The notes: a model not told the origin generated them from the sequence alone. A stretch of DNA of 64,000 bases from JBBREP01 sp038202885 (GCA_038202885.1 JBBREP010000004.1:28259-92258), one strand, 5' to 3'; counted from the stretch's first letter, positions 1 to 8,802 are shown. Made by a program: numbers and translations.

Positions 1-1137
1 GTCGAAATGATCGAGCACGGCGCGCCCGTCGGAGTCGTACGAGAACGTCACGTCGCGGAAGCGGATGTCACGTGCGGGCATGCCACGCGCTGGGTGCGTA
101 CCGTTGGGCAACGCGCCCGCCGGCGCCATCGCGGCTTCGAGCCGCAGCACCGCGGCCACCGGCGCGGCGGCGCCGTCGAGGGCCCAACTCAATCCGCCGA
201 ACGCGATGGCACTCGTGCCGATCGCGGTCTGGAGGTACACCAATACCTCGGCCAGCGTGACCCGCCCGTCCGCGGCAGCATTCGCCAGGGCCCAGAAGAC
301 GACGAGGTTCGCGCCGAGGACGATCGCGAGACATCCGAGTACCGGCTTCTCGCGCAGGCGCGTCGCCTTCCATTGCAGTTCGTACAGGTGTCGGCGCCGC
401 GAGATGAAGCGTTCCACGACCCAAGGCGCGAGTCCGAAGAGCCGGAGCTCCTTCGCCGCGGGAGGGTCGACGGCGAGGCGGTACGCGTAGTCGGCGTGAC
501 GCTGCGCGTCGCGCACCTCATCGGTGTTGCGGTCTCGCCAGACTGCACTCTCACGCAGCAACCAGTGCGTGGAGAACCAGGCCGCAAGTAGCAAAGGCGG
601 GGCCCAGAAGTTGAAGCGCAACAAGACCAACGCGGCGCCGACACCGGCGACGATCTCGACGAACCCGGTCGCGATGAAGTCCATCGCAAGGCTGAGCGGT
701 GGCCCGCTGATCCCGAGGTCGAAGTTGCGGGCCATCGTGAGATCGTTTGTGAGCGCAGGGTCTTCGAGATGACGCATGCCGGGCGGTGTGACGCACGCCC
801 GCAAGAGCCGGTCGTTGAGCCACGTCGCGCCGCGGCTGCCGAGGTTGGCTCCCACGGCCTGATGGAGGGGCGTGAGCACCTGGAATAACACGAACGCGAT
901 CCCAACGAGCGTCAGCGGAGCGGCGAGCGAGTCGTGGTGCTGCACGGAGTTGATCAGCACGCCGATCGCGATGGCCACGAGGGGACCGAGCAAGCCGCGC
1001 AGGATGAGCAGCACCCACCAGAAGATCGCCAGCGATGGCGCGGCGCTGCGGAGCGCGCCGAAGAATTGCACTTCCTGGCGGGCGCGTAGGCGCTCGAGCG
1101 GGCTGCCCTTGGCCGTCACCGCTGTGTCATCGTCCAT
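1..1137 (-). CDS. ABC transporter, fused permease/ATP-binding protein (3' part outside window)
   Basis: The reading frame is open from an ATG at 1137 to the window edge, giving about 379 residues without a stop. The first ~340 residues are an exporter-type membrane domain with hydrophobic segments (residues about 38-60 and 75-95, and again around 150-185 and 260-290) and a long soluble linker with basic helices. At about residue 350 the nucleotide-binding domain begins with a typical I-R-F-R-D-V-T-F-S-Y strand. Walker A and the signature motif lie beyond the edge, so ATP binding cannot be confirmed here. This is the fused half-transporter layout of lipid or drug exporters; the substrate is unknown. 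It follows glnD in the same direction, 46 nt downstream. Confidence 0.8.
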   Translation of the reverse strand, partial: MDDDTAVTAKGSPLERLRARQEVQFFGALRSAAPSLAIFWWVLLILRGLLGPLVAIAIGVLINSVQHHDSLAAPLTLVGIAFVLFQVLTPLHQAVGANLGSRGATWLNDRLLRACVTPPGMRHLEDPALTNDLTMARNFDLGISGPPLSLAMDFIATGFVEIVAGVGAALVLLRFNFWAPPLLLAAWFSTHWLLRESAVWRDRNTDEVRDAQRHADYAYRLAVDPPAAKELRLFGLAPWVVERFISRRRHLYELQWKATRLREKPVLGCLAIVLGANLVVFWALANAAADGRVTLAEVLVYLQTAIGTSAIAFGGLSWALDGAAAPVAAVLRLEAAMAPAGALPNGTHPARGMPARDIRFRDVTFSYDSDGRAVLDHFD

Positions 1138-1183
1138 CGCGTGTTCGTCGTTGCGAGCAACTCGTTTCCGACGGCCCAACCCC

Positions 1184-3478
1184 TCAATCATCCACGCTGT
1201 GTTGCACTGCGAGCGTGATCTCGCGGATCGTATCGGCGTCGGTGATCTTGCGTCCAAGCCGATCGCGCACGTAGAACGCGTCGAGCACGTGGCTGCCCAT
1301 GGTGTTGACGCGTGCCGATCGGATGTCGAGATCGAAGTCGGCGAACGCGGCCGTAACTCGGAAAAGGACGCCGACCCCGTCCACGGCTCGCACGTCGATC
1401 ACGGTTGCGGTATCCGACACATCGTTGTCGAACGCGACCGTCGTCCGGGCGTCATGCACGGGGCCGCGCCGTCGTTCGTAACGTCGTGCCCGGTCGGCAA
1501 CTCGCGCGCGCAGCGCCAATCCCTCACCGAGCGCGCGCGCGAGGTCATCAGAGATGGCCGACCACGCCAGCTCGTTGCCGAACGGATCGTCGACCGAAAA
1601 CACCGACAAGGCTCGTCCGGAGTCGCTGGAGTATGCCGTGGCTGTCGTGACATCGAGGCCATGCAACGCCAACACGCCAGCCACGCGGCTGAAGATGCCG
1701 GGCCGGTCGTCGGTCATCACAGTCAGGACGTTGGCGTCACCAGTGATACGCGTGCCGGGCGCCTTCAGTGCATCGAGATGGGCAACCGTCGGGAACTCGG
1801 CGGCCTCGGCGGCGCCACTCGCGCCGCTGCGCAGGAGCCGGTCGGCGCGTTCGACGAGCAGCGCGACGAGTCGAGCCTTGCTCGGCCCCCACGCGGTTGG
1901 TCCCGTCGCGAGCGAGTCGGCCTCGGTGAGCGCGGCGAGTAACGACAACGTCTCTGCATCGAGCACGCGCTCGGCAACATGTCGGATCGTGGCTGGGTCG
2001 TCGAGGTCGCGCCTCGTCGCGATCTCCGACAACAAGAGGTGTTGTTCGATCAGGCGCACGACGGTGTTGATGTCGCCATCGGCGCAGCCCATGCGCGCCA
2101 ACACGTCGCGAGCGACCGGGATGCCTACTTCAGTGTGATCGCCGGCGTAGCCCTTGCCGATGTCATGCAGGAGCGCGGCAAGCACAAGCAGGTCGGGACG
2201 CCGCACCCGACCGGCAACCCGTGCCGCATTGGCAGCGGTTTCGAGCAAATGACGATCCACGGTGAATCGGTGATAGGCGTTGCGTTGCGGCTTACTGCGC
2301 ACCATCGACCACTCCGGCAGCATTGCGGTGAGCGCGCCGCAACGATCGAGCGCCTCGAGCGCGCCAATCGCAGGTCGCCCGGCGAGCAGCAACCCGACAA
2401 AGAGTTCGCGCATCTCCGCAGGCCAGTGCGCTCCTGATGCAACGACGTGTTCGCCGAGCGCGCTGAGCGCGTCGCGATCGATCGTCGCTGCGTGTTCCAC
2501 AGCAAGGTTCGCGATGCGCAACCCGAGCAGCGGATCGTCGGTCGGCAGCTCGCCGGCAAGCGTGTGCACCCGTGTGCCGCGCAGAACGATCCCAGGCCCA
2601 AGTGGTCGATCGCGCTGCGAACGGCGTGCAAGTCGAACGCGTGTCGGATCGGCGACACGTTGCCAAGTATCGTCGCCGATCCAACTGATCGTTCGTGCTG
2701 CGGTCGCGACCCGCGCCATCAACGCGTCGGCGTCAGCATCGCCGCACGCACGGGCCAGAACATCTTGATCCTGCAACGCAACGATATTGCTCGCTCGACC
2801 CGTGTAGCGCTGGAGTTCGACGCGCACTGCGAGCAATGTCGCATAGGCAACGTTCAGTTCTTCGATGTCGCCGGGGCGAAGCGTCGGTTGCGCCGCTTCG
2901 AGCCAGAACAACGAATGCACATCGCGTAACCCGCCCCGTCCCTCCTTGATGTCTGGTTCGAGCGTGAAGGCGACGTCGTTGACGCTCGCGTGTCGGTCGA
3001 TGACACGCGCCGTCAGCGCGGGCACGCGCTTTCGCGCGAGTTCCTGCCACCGCGCCCGCGAGCGCGAGGCGAGTTCCTCGATGAGTTCGCGGTCTCCTGC
3101 GATATGACGCGTGGAGAGCAATGCCGTTGCCGCGTCGAGATCGCGGTCGCCAAGGGCGACAAGTTCGGTGACGGTGCCGACGTTGTGGCCGAGCTTGAAA
3201 TCGGAGTCCCAGATCGGATACCAGATCTGTTCCGCGATCGCCGCGATCTCAGGGCGGCCCCGATGCACGAGCACGAGGTCGAGATCGCTCTGTGGGCAGA
3301 GTTCGGCGCGCCCGAATCCGCCGACGGCGGCGAGGGCCACGTCGTGGGCGCCGATCGCGGCCAGCTGGTCGGCGAACATCGCCTGAAGCCACCCGTCGAC
3401 CAGGTTGCTGTAACGCCGGGACCACACCGGACCGGTCAGCGTGCGGTCGGCCAGCAGCGGCGCACGATCGAGCTTCAC
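1184..3478 (-). CDS. glnD: [Protein-PII] uridylyltransferase / uridylyl-removing enzyme
   Basis: A 764-residue protein that senses glutamine and modifies PII. The nucleotidyltransferase motif G-G-F-G-R-A-E-L followed by S-D-L-D-L lies at residues 53-68 and carries the metal-binding aspartates. A central HD domain (A-L-L-H-D-I-G-K-G) is the uridylyl-removing or phosphodiesterase site. Two ACT domains near the C-terminus (around D-D-R-P-G-I-F and G-V-L-F-R-V) are the expected glutamine sensors. Length is within the family range. Its natural partner, the PII gene, lies divergently just upstream, so both could be controlled from the 252-bp spacer. In actinobacteria the enzyme may adenylylate rather than uridylylate PII; sequence alone does not settle that. 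Confidence 0.95.
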   Translation of the reverse strand: MKLDRAPLLADRTLTGPVWSRRYSNLVDGWLQAMFADQLAAIGAHDVALAAVGGFGRAELCPQSDLDLVLVHRGRPEIAAIAEQIWYPIWDSDFKLGHNVGTVTELVALGDRDLDAATALLSTRHIAGDRELIEELASRSRARWQELARKRVPALTARVIDRHASVNDVAFTLEPDIKEGRGGLRDVHSLFWLEAAQPTLRPGDIEELNVAYATLLAVRVELQRYTGRASNIVALQDQDVLARACGDADADALMARVATAARTISWIGDDTWQRVADPTRVRLARRSQRDRPLGPGIVLRGTRVHTLAGELPTDDPLLGLRIANLAVEHAATIDRDALSALGEHVVASGAHWPAEMRELFVGLLLAGRPAIGALEALDRCGALTAMLPEWSMVRSKPQRNAYHRFTVDRHLLETAANAARVAGRVRRPDLLVLAALLHDIGKGYAGDHTEVGIPVARDVLARMGCADGDINTVVRLIEQHLLLSEIATRRDLDDPATIRHVAERVLDAETLSLLAALTEADSLATGPTAWGPSKARLVALLVERADRLLRSGASGAAEAAEFPTVAHLDALKAPGTRITGDANVLTVMTDDRPGIFSRVAGVLALHGLDVTTATAYSSDSGRALSVFSVDDPFGNELAWSAISDDLARALGEGLALRARVADRARRYERRRGPVHDARTTVAFDNDVSDTATVIDVRAVDGVGVLFRVTAAFADFDLDIRSARVNTMGSHVLDAFYVRDRLGRKITDADTIREITLAVQHSVDD

Positions 3479-3730
3479 GCGGGCGAGGCTACGGGTGCGT
3501 CAGGGTCCCCTGTGCACCTGGTCGCGCATCCGTCAGGCCCGAGACGGGCCGAACAGATGTCCGTCAGTGATGCAAAGATGTCGTAACACGCGGCACATCG
3601 CTTGGAAACGGTCGGTCCTTAGGTTCTCAGGTCATGATCAGATATGACGTGCTCGACGGGTGTCGCACACCATCACCGAACGTGTCGCCCTCGACGACGG
3701 ACATTCGCACTCTTTGTGTAGGAGCCTGAC
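3479..3730. promoter_or_regulatory. Divergent glnD / PII control region
   Basis: This 252-bp spacer separates the glnD and PII start codons and must hold both promoters. A good Shine-Dalgarno (AGGAG) stands just before the PII ATG. I looked for paired GTnAC/GAAAC half-sites of a GlnR box. One GTAAC and one GAAAC occur about 17 nt apart, which is not the expected 6-nt spacing, so no operator is called. No other gene is seen here. Confidence 0.5.
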
Positions 3731-4072
3731 ATGGCGTACCTCGTGACCGCGATCATCAAACCGTTCAAGCTCGAGGACGTCAAAGAAGCGCTGCGGGGTG
3801 CCGGCATCCTCGGGCTCACCGTCAGCGAGGTGCAGGGCTACGGACGCCAAGGCGGCAAGAGCGAGACGTGGCGTGGCACCGAGTACAAGGTCGACCTCGT
3901 GCCCAAGGTCAAAATCGAGGTGCTCGTCGATGCGGCCGATGCTGACAAGGTCATCGACATCATCGCGGCGCAAGCCCGGACCGGCAAGATCGGCGACGGC
4001 AAGATCTGGGCCGTGGATCTTGATCGCTTGATGCGGATTCGCACCGGAGAGCGTGACGCTGACGCCTTGTAA
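3731..4072 (+). CDS. glnB: Nitrogen regulatory protein PII
   Basis: A 113-residue PII signal protein, full length for the family. It starts M-A-Y-L-V-T-A-I-I-K-P-F-K-L. The T-loop runs from about residue 37 to 55 and keeps the modifiable tyrosine (Tyr52, equivalent to Tyr51 of E. coli GlnB) in R-G-T-E-Y. The residue equivalent to Tyr46 is Trp47. The B-loop (T-G-K-I-G-D-G-K-I) and the C-terminal R-I-R-T-G-E are intact, so ATP and 2-oxoglutarate binding is expected. An AGGAG ribosome site precedes the ATG. No ammonium transporter gene adjoins it, unlike the usual amtB-glnK-glnD order; it is divergent from glnD instead. Whether it should be called glnB or glnK cannot be decided here. Confidence 0.95.
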   Translation: MAYLVTAIIKPFKLEDVKEALRGAGILGLTVSEVQGYGRQGGKSETWRGTEYKVDLVPKVKIEVLVDAADADKVIDIIAAQARTGKIGDGKIWAVDLDRLMRIRTGERDADAL

Positions 4073-4123
4073 ACGCGATCCGGCGGCGTGGGTGCGGGGC
4101 GGGCTGCGCTCGTTTCCAAGCCG

Positions 4124-4513
4124 TTAGGCCGCGAGGCCGGCCTGGCGCATGTATTGGCCGAGATCGAAGTAGTCGCGCCACGCGGCGATCTTGCCGTCGA
4201 CGATCTCGAAGACGCCCATGACGGGAAGTTCGATGGTGCGTTCGGGCTGCACGAACGTATCGACCCGCTCCGTGAGCACGACATTGTCATGGGCCACGAG
4301 GTGGCGCACCTGGAATTCGATGCGCTCGACCCCGGTCGTGAACATCTCCATCATCGATCGGATCGCTTCGACACCGACCACGGGGTCGATCGGGATGTTG
4401 TGGTACACGGCGTCCGGCGTGAAATAGCCGAGCAGCTCGTCGAGATCGAGGCGCGCCCATGCGGCGCAGAAGTCGCTGACGATGTCGGAGGCGGTGCGCG
4501 TGGTCTGGCTCAT
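4124..4513 (-). CDS. SnoaL-like / limonene-1,2-epoxide hydrolase-type protein
   Basis: About 129 residues from the M-S-Q-T-T-R start (an in-frame start at 4555 would add 14 residues with no better ribosome site). The sequence has the cone-shaped SnoaL or NTF2-like pattern: an N-terminal helix (F-C-A-A-W-A-R-L-D-L-D-E-L), then Y-F-T-P-D-A-V-Y-H-N-I-P, and a C-terminal G-V-F-E-I-V-D-G-K-I-A-A-W-R-D-Y-F-D. The latter resembles the catalytic end of limonene-epoxide-hydrolase-like enzymes (Arg/Asp pair). Cytosolic. The substrate is unknown; small epoxides or terpenoids are possible. Confidence 0.7.
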   Translation of the reverse strand: MSQTTRTASDIVSDFCAAWARLDLDELLGYFTPDAVYHNIPIDPVVGVEAIRSMMEMFTTGVERIEFQVRHLVAHDNVVLTERVDTFVQPERTIELPVMGVFEIVDGKIAAWRDYFDLGQYMRQAGLAA

Positions 4514-4581
4514 GCGGCCAGTCTGGCGCGCCCGATCGCGGGCGCGCCAGACCACGGCGTCAACCGAGGCCTCGAGCGCAC

Positions 4582-4640
4582 TTTGATTGCACTGGGCGGC
4601 GCTGTACGCCGTCAGGTGCAGAGGAAAACGGCTTGTGGGG
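4582..4640. repeat. Dispersed palindromic 3'-end element, copy 1
   Basis: About 59 bp related to the element after the SPFH gene (copy 2, opposite strand). Both contain TTTGATTGCAC, an inverted repeat around GGCG...CGCC, then GAGGAAAAC. On the minus strand it lies shortly after the stop of the 4656-4883 gene. The same strand-relative position is seen for copy 2. This copy has more mismatches in the stem, so it may be a decayed or variant copy. Confidence 0.6.
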
Positions 4641-4655
4641 TTTATGGAGGGGGGG

Positions 4656-4883
4656 TTATGGGGTGTCTCGGGTGATGACGGGGTCGGCGTGGAGTCGGGA
4701 GAAGGCCGCTCGGAACGCGGCCTCGGCTGCGTCGGGATCGCCGAGCGCGGTGCGCAGCTCCGAGCCGGCCGGCAGGGCCGAAGCGATCAGGCTTTCCGCC
4801 CCTGGCGACGCGTAGGTGCGGCCATCGGTCCACAGGAACCACTCGCGGGTGCCACTCAATGTCGCCTGGGCCGAAACTCGCAT
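4656..4883 (-). CDS. Small conserved-looking hypothetical protein
   Basis: A 75-residue frame, supported by a GAGG ribosome site before its ATG and by coding-like composition (R-E-W-F-L-W-T-D-G-R-T-Y-A-S-P-G, then an acidic helix rich in Ala and Asp). No signal peptide or membrane segment. I do not recognise a family. It runs opposite to the following genes and ends in front of a dispersed palindromic repeat. Confidence 0.5.
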   Translation of the reverse strand: MRVSAQATLSGTREWFLWTDGRTYASPGAESLIASALPAGSELRTALGDPDAAEAAFRAAFSRLHADPVITRDTP

Positions 4884-5046
4884 CGTTGCCTCTTCCTCGT
4901 GACCAACGTACGGCGCGTGGCGCCGGCCCGAGCATCGCTGTGACGCAGATCACTCCGGCTCTCGGTCAACAAGCGCGACATCGCGTAGCGTCTCGCCCCG
5001 GACCCGCGGGGCCACGGTGCGGACCACGACGAGGAGCGGTTCTCAG

Positions 5047-5361
5047 ATGGCAGTGCAACTCAAAGCCGGTGAGCGTTGGAAGAGCGCGGTGTGCGACACG
5101 CAGGTCGTGATTGTGCGGGCGCCCGACACGGCCATCGAGCTCGAGATCGGTGGTCATCCCGTGGTGGCGCTCGGCGACGAACCAGCCGGCAACCGGGCGC
5201 TCGATCCCGCGCACAGTGACGGGAGCCTCGCCGGGAAGCGTTACGCCGACGAGGAGATCGGTCTCGAGATTCTCGTGACCAAGCCCGGTGCGGGTTCCCC
5301 GTCGATCGGCGGCGCGGCCCTGGGCCTCAAAGAAGCCAAGCCCCTCCCGTCGTCTGACTAG
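5047..5361 (+). CDS. Small hypothetical protein next to ferredoxin
   Basis: A 104-residue protein starting M-A-V-Q-L-K-A-G-E-R-W-K-S-A-V-C-D-T, with AGGAG about 10 nt before the ATG (this decides against the upstream in-frame start at 5017). It is beta-strand rich, with a single Cys at about residue 18 and an acidic middle (K-R-Y-A-D-E-E-I-G-L-E-I-L-V-T-K-P-G). I do not recognise a named domain. It lies 16 nt upstream of the ferredoxin gene and is probably cotranscribed with the ferredoxin, ligase and SDR that follow. Confidence 0.65.
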   Translation: MAVQLKAGERWKSAVCDTQVVIVRAPDTAIELEIGGHPVVALGDEPAGNRALDPAHSDGSLAGKRYADEEIGLEILVTKPGAGSPSIGGAALGLKEAKPLPSSD

Positions 5362-5377
5362 CCCGAAAGTTGGCCCC

Positions 5378-5569
5378 ATGCGCCTCTCGATCGATGCTGT
5401 TGCCTGCACGGGACACGGCCGGTGTTACGTGCTCGCGCCCGAGTTGTGCGAACCCGACGATCGTGGACGCGGCGTCGTGACGGGCGCGGAGGTTCCGCCC
5501 GAACTCGTTGGCCAAGCGCGCGCAGCGGTGGCGAACTGTCCCGAACGCGCCGTCTCGCTCGACGACTGA
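5378..5569 (+). CDS. 3Fe-4S-type ferredoxin
   Basis: A 63-residue small ferredoxin of the type that donates electrons to cytochromes P450 and Rieske oxygenases. The cluster cysteines are in V-A-C-T-G-H-G-R-C near the N-terminus and A-N-C-P-E-R-A near the C-terminus. The His at the position of a fourth cysteine suggests a 3Fe-4S rather than a 4Fe-4S cluster. It ends 10 nt before the acyl-CoA ligase. No P450 gene is present in the window; the Rieske oxygenase at 15.4 kb is a possible but unproven client. Confidence 0.88.
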   Translation: MRLSIDAVACTGHGRCYVLAPELCEPDDRGRGVVTGAEVPPELVGQARAAVANCPERAVSLDD

Positions 5570-5579
5570 CGGTGCGGCG

Positions 5580-7085
5580 ATGAACATTGTCATGTTGCTC
5601 GAGATGGCCGCCGACTGCATTGGCGATCGCGTCGCCGTCGGTTCGCGTGACGGCGGCCTCACCTACGCCGATCTCCTCGACCGCTCGCGCCGCGTCGGCG
5701 CCATCGTGGTGGCTTCGCACGCGGAACGCCTTGGCCTGGTCGACGTCAACTCCGAGATCGTGCCGCTGCTGCTGTTCGCCGGCGCGATCGCGGGCGTGCC
5801 GTTTGCGCCGATCAACTATCGCCTCGCCGACGATCGGCTGCAGGCGGTCGCGAACCGGATCGCGCCGGCGATGGTCGTATGTGGCGACGGCACCGCCGGA
5901 CGCCTCGCGGGCGTCGAACTGCTTGCCGTTGTCGGTCGCAGCGAGCTCGCCGCTTCGATCGGTGACGCCGAACCCAAAGCCGACTCGCACACCGATCCCG
6001 ACGAGGTCGCAATCTGGCTGTTCACGAGCGGCACCACCGGTGCGCCCAAAGCCGCACTGCTGCGGCACCGGCACTTGGTGTCGTACGTGCTGTCGACCGT
6101 CGACTTCATGGCCGCCGAGGCCGACGAAGCGACGCTCGTGAGTGTGCCGCCGTATCACATCGCCGGGATGGCGACGATCTTGTCGAACACCTACGCCGGG
6201 CGGCGCATTGTGTACCTGCCGCAGTTCGACGCGCACGAGTGGGTTGCGCTCGCCGAGCAAGAAGCGGTGACGCACGCCATGGTCGTGCCGACGATGCTCG
6301 GGCGGATTCTCGACGCGCTCGAGGCGCGCGGGACGACGCTTCCCGCGTTGCGCCACCTGTCCTATGGCGGCGGCCGCATGCCCGTCTCTGTCATCGAGCG
6401 GGCGATGGAATTGCTTCCCCACGCCGGATTCGTCAATGCCTACGGGCTCACCGAGACAAGCTCTACCGTTGCCGTGCTCGGCCCGGACGATCATCGCGCC
6501 GCCTTCGCCAGCGACGATCCGCTCGTGCGAGTCCGGTTGGGTTCGGTGGGCCGGCCGTTGCCGACGCTGGAACTCGAGATCCGCGACGCGATGGGCGCAG
6601 CCGTGGCGGTCGGCGAAACCGGCGAGATCTATGTGCGCGGCGACCAAATCGCGGGCGAGTATCACGGCCGGAGCGCGCTCACCGCCGACGGCTGGTTCCC
6701 CACGAACGATGGCGGTCGCCTCGACGCCGCCGGGTTCTTGTTCGTTGAGGGGCGCCTCGACGATGTGATCGTGCGCGGCGGCGAGAACATGTCGCCCGGC
6801 GAGATCGAGGACGTCCTGCTGGCGCATCCCTGTGTCGCCGACGCCGCGGTAACAGGCGTGCCCGACGACGAATGGGGCGAGGTGGTTGCGGCCGCCGTCG
6901 TCCTGCAGACTGGCACCGCAGCGAACGAAGTCGAATTGCAGACCTGGGTGCGAGAGCACCTCCGGTCGTCGCACACGCCGACGATCGTCGACGTGCGCGC
7001 CGAGTTGCCCTACAACGAGACCGGCAAGCTCGTGCGGCGCGTGCTGCGAGACGAGCTCGCCGCGATCGCCCGGGCGCGATCGTGA
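5580..7085 (+). CDS. Acyl-CoA synthetase / AMP-dependent ligase
   Basis: A 501-residue ANL-superfamily enzyme that activates a carboxylic acid to its acyl-AMP and then its CoA thioester. The P-loop-like AMP motif L-F-T-S-G-T-T-G-A-P-K lies at about residue 147. Y-G-L-T-E-T-S (A5) follows, then G-W-F-P-T-N-D-G-G (A7), R-L-D-D-V-I-V-R-G-G-E-N (A8), and the catalytic lysine region P-Y-N-E-T-G-K-L-V (A10). The start M-N-I-V-M-L-L-E was chosen because it directly follows the ferredoxin. The stop overlaps the next gene by ATGA-type coupling. The substrate is not evident; medium- or long-chain and aromatic acids are possible. Confidence 0.9.
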   Translation: MNIVMLLEMAADCIGDRVAVGSRDGGLTYADLLDRSRRVGAIVVASHAERLGLVDVNSEIVPLLLFAGAIAGVPFAPINYRLADDRLQAVANRIAPAMVVCGDGTAGRLAGVELLAVVGRSELAASIGDAEPKADSHTDPDEVAIWLFTSGTTGAPKAALLRHRHLVSYVLSTVDFMAAEADEATLVSVPPYHIAGMATILSNTYAGRRIVYLPQFDAHEWVALAEQEAVTHAMVVPTMLGRILDALEARGTTLPALRHLSYGGGRMPVSVIERAMELLPHAGFVNAYGLTETSSTVAVLGPDDHRAAFASDDPLVRVRLGSVGRPLPTLELEIRDAMGAAVAVGETGEIYVRGDQIAGEYHGRSALTADGWFPTNDGGRLDAAGFLFVEGRLDDVIVRGGENMSPGEIEDVLLAHPCVADAAVTGVPDDEWGEVVAAAVVLQTGTAANEVELQTWVREHLRSSHTPTIVDVRAELPYNETGKLVRRVLRDELAAIARARS

Positions 7086-7837
7086 TGGCGTCGTTCGACC
7101 TGGCGGGCAAGGTCGCGGTGGTCACAGGTGGGAGCCGGGGGCTCGGCCGTGCGATCGTGCGTGGCTTGGCCGAGGCCGGCGCCGACGTCGTGGTGGCGTC
7201 GAGAAAGCTCGAAGCATGTGACACGGTGGCGCGCGAGGTCGCGGGCGCGACGGGCCGCGAGACGCTGGCGGTTGCGTGCCACGTCGGACGCTGGGCCGAC
7301 TGCGACGCGCTCGTGGCCACGACGCTGGAACGATTCGGTCGGATCGACGTGCTCGTCAGCAACGCTGGGATGTCGCCGCTGTACGACGATCTCGCGAGTG
7401 TCACCGAGGAGCTCTACGACAAGACGCTCGCGGTGAACCTCAAAGGTCCGTTCCGCCTTGGTGCGCTCGTCGGCACGCACATGCGCGAACGCGGTGGTGG
7501 TTCGATCATCAACGTGGGCACGATCGGTTCGCTCATCGCAAGTCCCCACGAGCTTCCGTACGCCTGTGCGAAAGCCGGCCTCAACGCGTTGACCGTCGGC
7601 CTCGCGGAAGCGTTCGCGCCGACGGTGCGGGTGAACGCGATCCTTCCCGGCGCCTTTCGCACCGACGTGACCAAGGCGTGGCCGCCCGACATGCTCGATG
7701 GACGCTTCGTTCCACTGGGCCGCCTCGGTGAGCCCGAAGAAATCGTCGGGCTCGCGCTCTACCTCGCGAGCGGGGCATCGAGCTACACCACTGGGGCGAT
7801 CATGCGCGTCGATGGTGGCGTCGCTCGCAAGGTGTGA
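7085..7837 (+). CDS. Short-chain dehydrogenase/reductase
   Basis: A 250-residue classical SDR. The NAD(P) motif T-G-G-S-R-G-L-G is at residues 14-21, N-A-G at about 93, and the catalytic Tyr159-x3-Lys163 lies in Y-A-C-A-K. The position normally held by the catalytic Ser is Thr146 (I-I-N-V-G-T), which is unusual but may still function. The C-terminus has the usual S-S-Y-T-T-G-A-I-M-R-V-D-G-G. It overlaps the ligase stop (ATGA) and is followed at once by the LLM oxidoreductase, so these genes probably act in one acyl or steroid-like degradation route (inference). Confidence 0.9.
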   Translation: MASFDLAGKVAVVTGGSRGLGRAIVRGLAEAGADVVVASRKLEACDTVAREVAGATGRETLAVACHVGRWADCDALVATTLERFGRIDVLVSNAGMSPLYDDLASVTEELYDKTLAVNLKGPFRLGALVGTHMRERGGGSIINVGTIGSLIASPHELPYACAKAGLNALTVGLAEAFAPTVRVNAILPGAFRTDVTKAWPPDMLDGRFVPLGRLGEPEEIVGLALYLASGASSYTTGAIMRVDGGVARKV

Positions 7838-7863
7838 CGCTCACCACGGGTAGGTTCTTGGCG

Positions 7864-8802
7864 ATGGCCAGTCTTCGACCATTTCGATTCGCCGCCGACA
7901 TGCAGCATCCGATCGCAGGCCGTTCGTGGACTGACTCGGCTCGTGAGCTCGAGGCGCTTGGCTACTCGACGCTGTTCGTGCCCGACCACTTCGACGAGGG
8001 CTTGGGGCCGATCGCCGCCATGGCCGCGGCCGCGGTGGTCACCACCACCCTGCGCATCGGCGCGCTGGTGTTCGACTGCGACTTCCGTCATCCGGCTGTA
8101 CTTGCTCGTGAACTCGCGACGATCGACCAGCTGTCGGAGGGGCGACTTGAAGTCGGTCTCGGCGCGGGATGGAAACGAATCGATTATGAGCGGTCCGGCA
8201 TTCCGATGGACGCGCCCAAGGTTCGTGTCGATCGCATGATCGAGCACACACGTGTGTTGCAGGGGCTGTTCGGCGCAACGCCGTTCACCTTTCACGGCGA
8301 GCACTACCAGATCACCGAGCTCGACGGCACTCCGAAGCCGTATCGCCCGGAAGGCCCACCGTTCCTTATTGGTGGCGGCGCGCCGCGAGTGCTGCGATTC
8401 GCAGCGCGCGAGGCCGACATCGTGGGCGTCAACGCCTCGATCCACTCGGGCCAGGTCGACACCGCGGCGGCGCACGACGCGCTCCCTGCGAGTATCGACG
8501 AAAAGGTGGCCTGGGTACGCGCCGCGGCGGGCGAGCGCCTTGCGGACCTCGAGATCAACGCGTGGTTGTCCGTGGCGGCGGTCACCGACGATGCCGCAGG
8601 GCTTGCCGAGGCGCTCTCCGGCGTGTTCGCCGCCAGCCCCGACGAGGTGTTGGGTTCGCCGCTCACGCTCATTGGGTCGTTGCCCGAGATCGTGGATCGC
8701 CTCCAGGAACGGCGAGAACGTTGGGGGTACTCGTATCACGTGATCCCGCACGACAAGCTCGTCGAATTCGGGCCGGTCGTCGCCGCACTTGCCGGGGGCT
8801 GA
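7864..8802 (+). CDS. LLM-class (probably F420-dependent) oxidoreductase
   Basis: A 312-residue bacterial-luciferase-like TIM-barrel protein beginning R-P-F-R-F-A-A-D-M-Q. Typical blocks are L-F-V-P-D-H-F, the L-A-T-I-D-Q-L-S-E-G-R-L-E-V-G-L-G-A-G-W (residues about 85-104) and P-F-L-I-G-G-G-A-P-R-V-L. The closest match I recall is the F420-dependent actinobacterial subfamily, so cofactor F420 rather than FMN is inferred. I chose the ATG at 7864. A GTG at 7834, overlapping the SDR stop, would add 10 residues and is a real alternative. It is the last gene of the ferredoxin-ligase-SDR run. Confidence 0.85.
   Translation: MASLRPFRFAADMQHPIAGRSWTDSARELEALGYSTLFVPDHFDEGLGPIAAMAAAAVVTTTLRIGALVFDCDFRHPAVLARELATIDQLSEGRLEVGLGAGWKRIDYERSGIPMDAPKVRVDRMIEHTRVLQGLFGATPFTFHGEHYQITELDGTPKPYRPEGPPFLIGGGAPRVLRFAAREADIVGVNASIHSGQVDTAAAHDALPASIDEKVAWVRAAAGERLADLEINAWLSVAAVTDDAAGLAEALSGVFAASPDEVLGSPLTLIGSLPEIVDRLQERRERWGYSYHVIPHDKLVEFGPVVAALAGG

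Noticed and set aside
3479..3730. GlnR operator before the PII gene
   Set aside because: Only single half-site-like strings with the wrong spacing.
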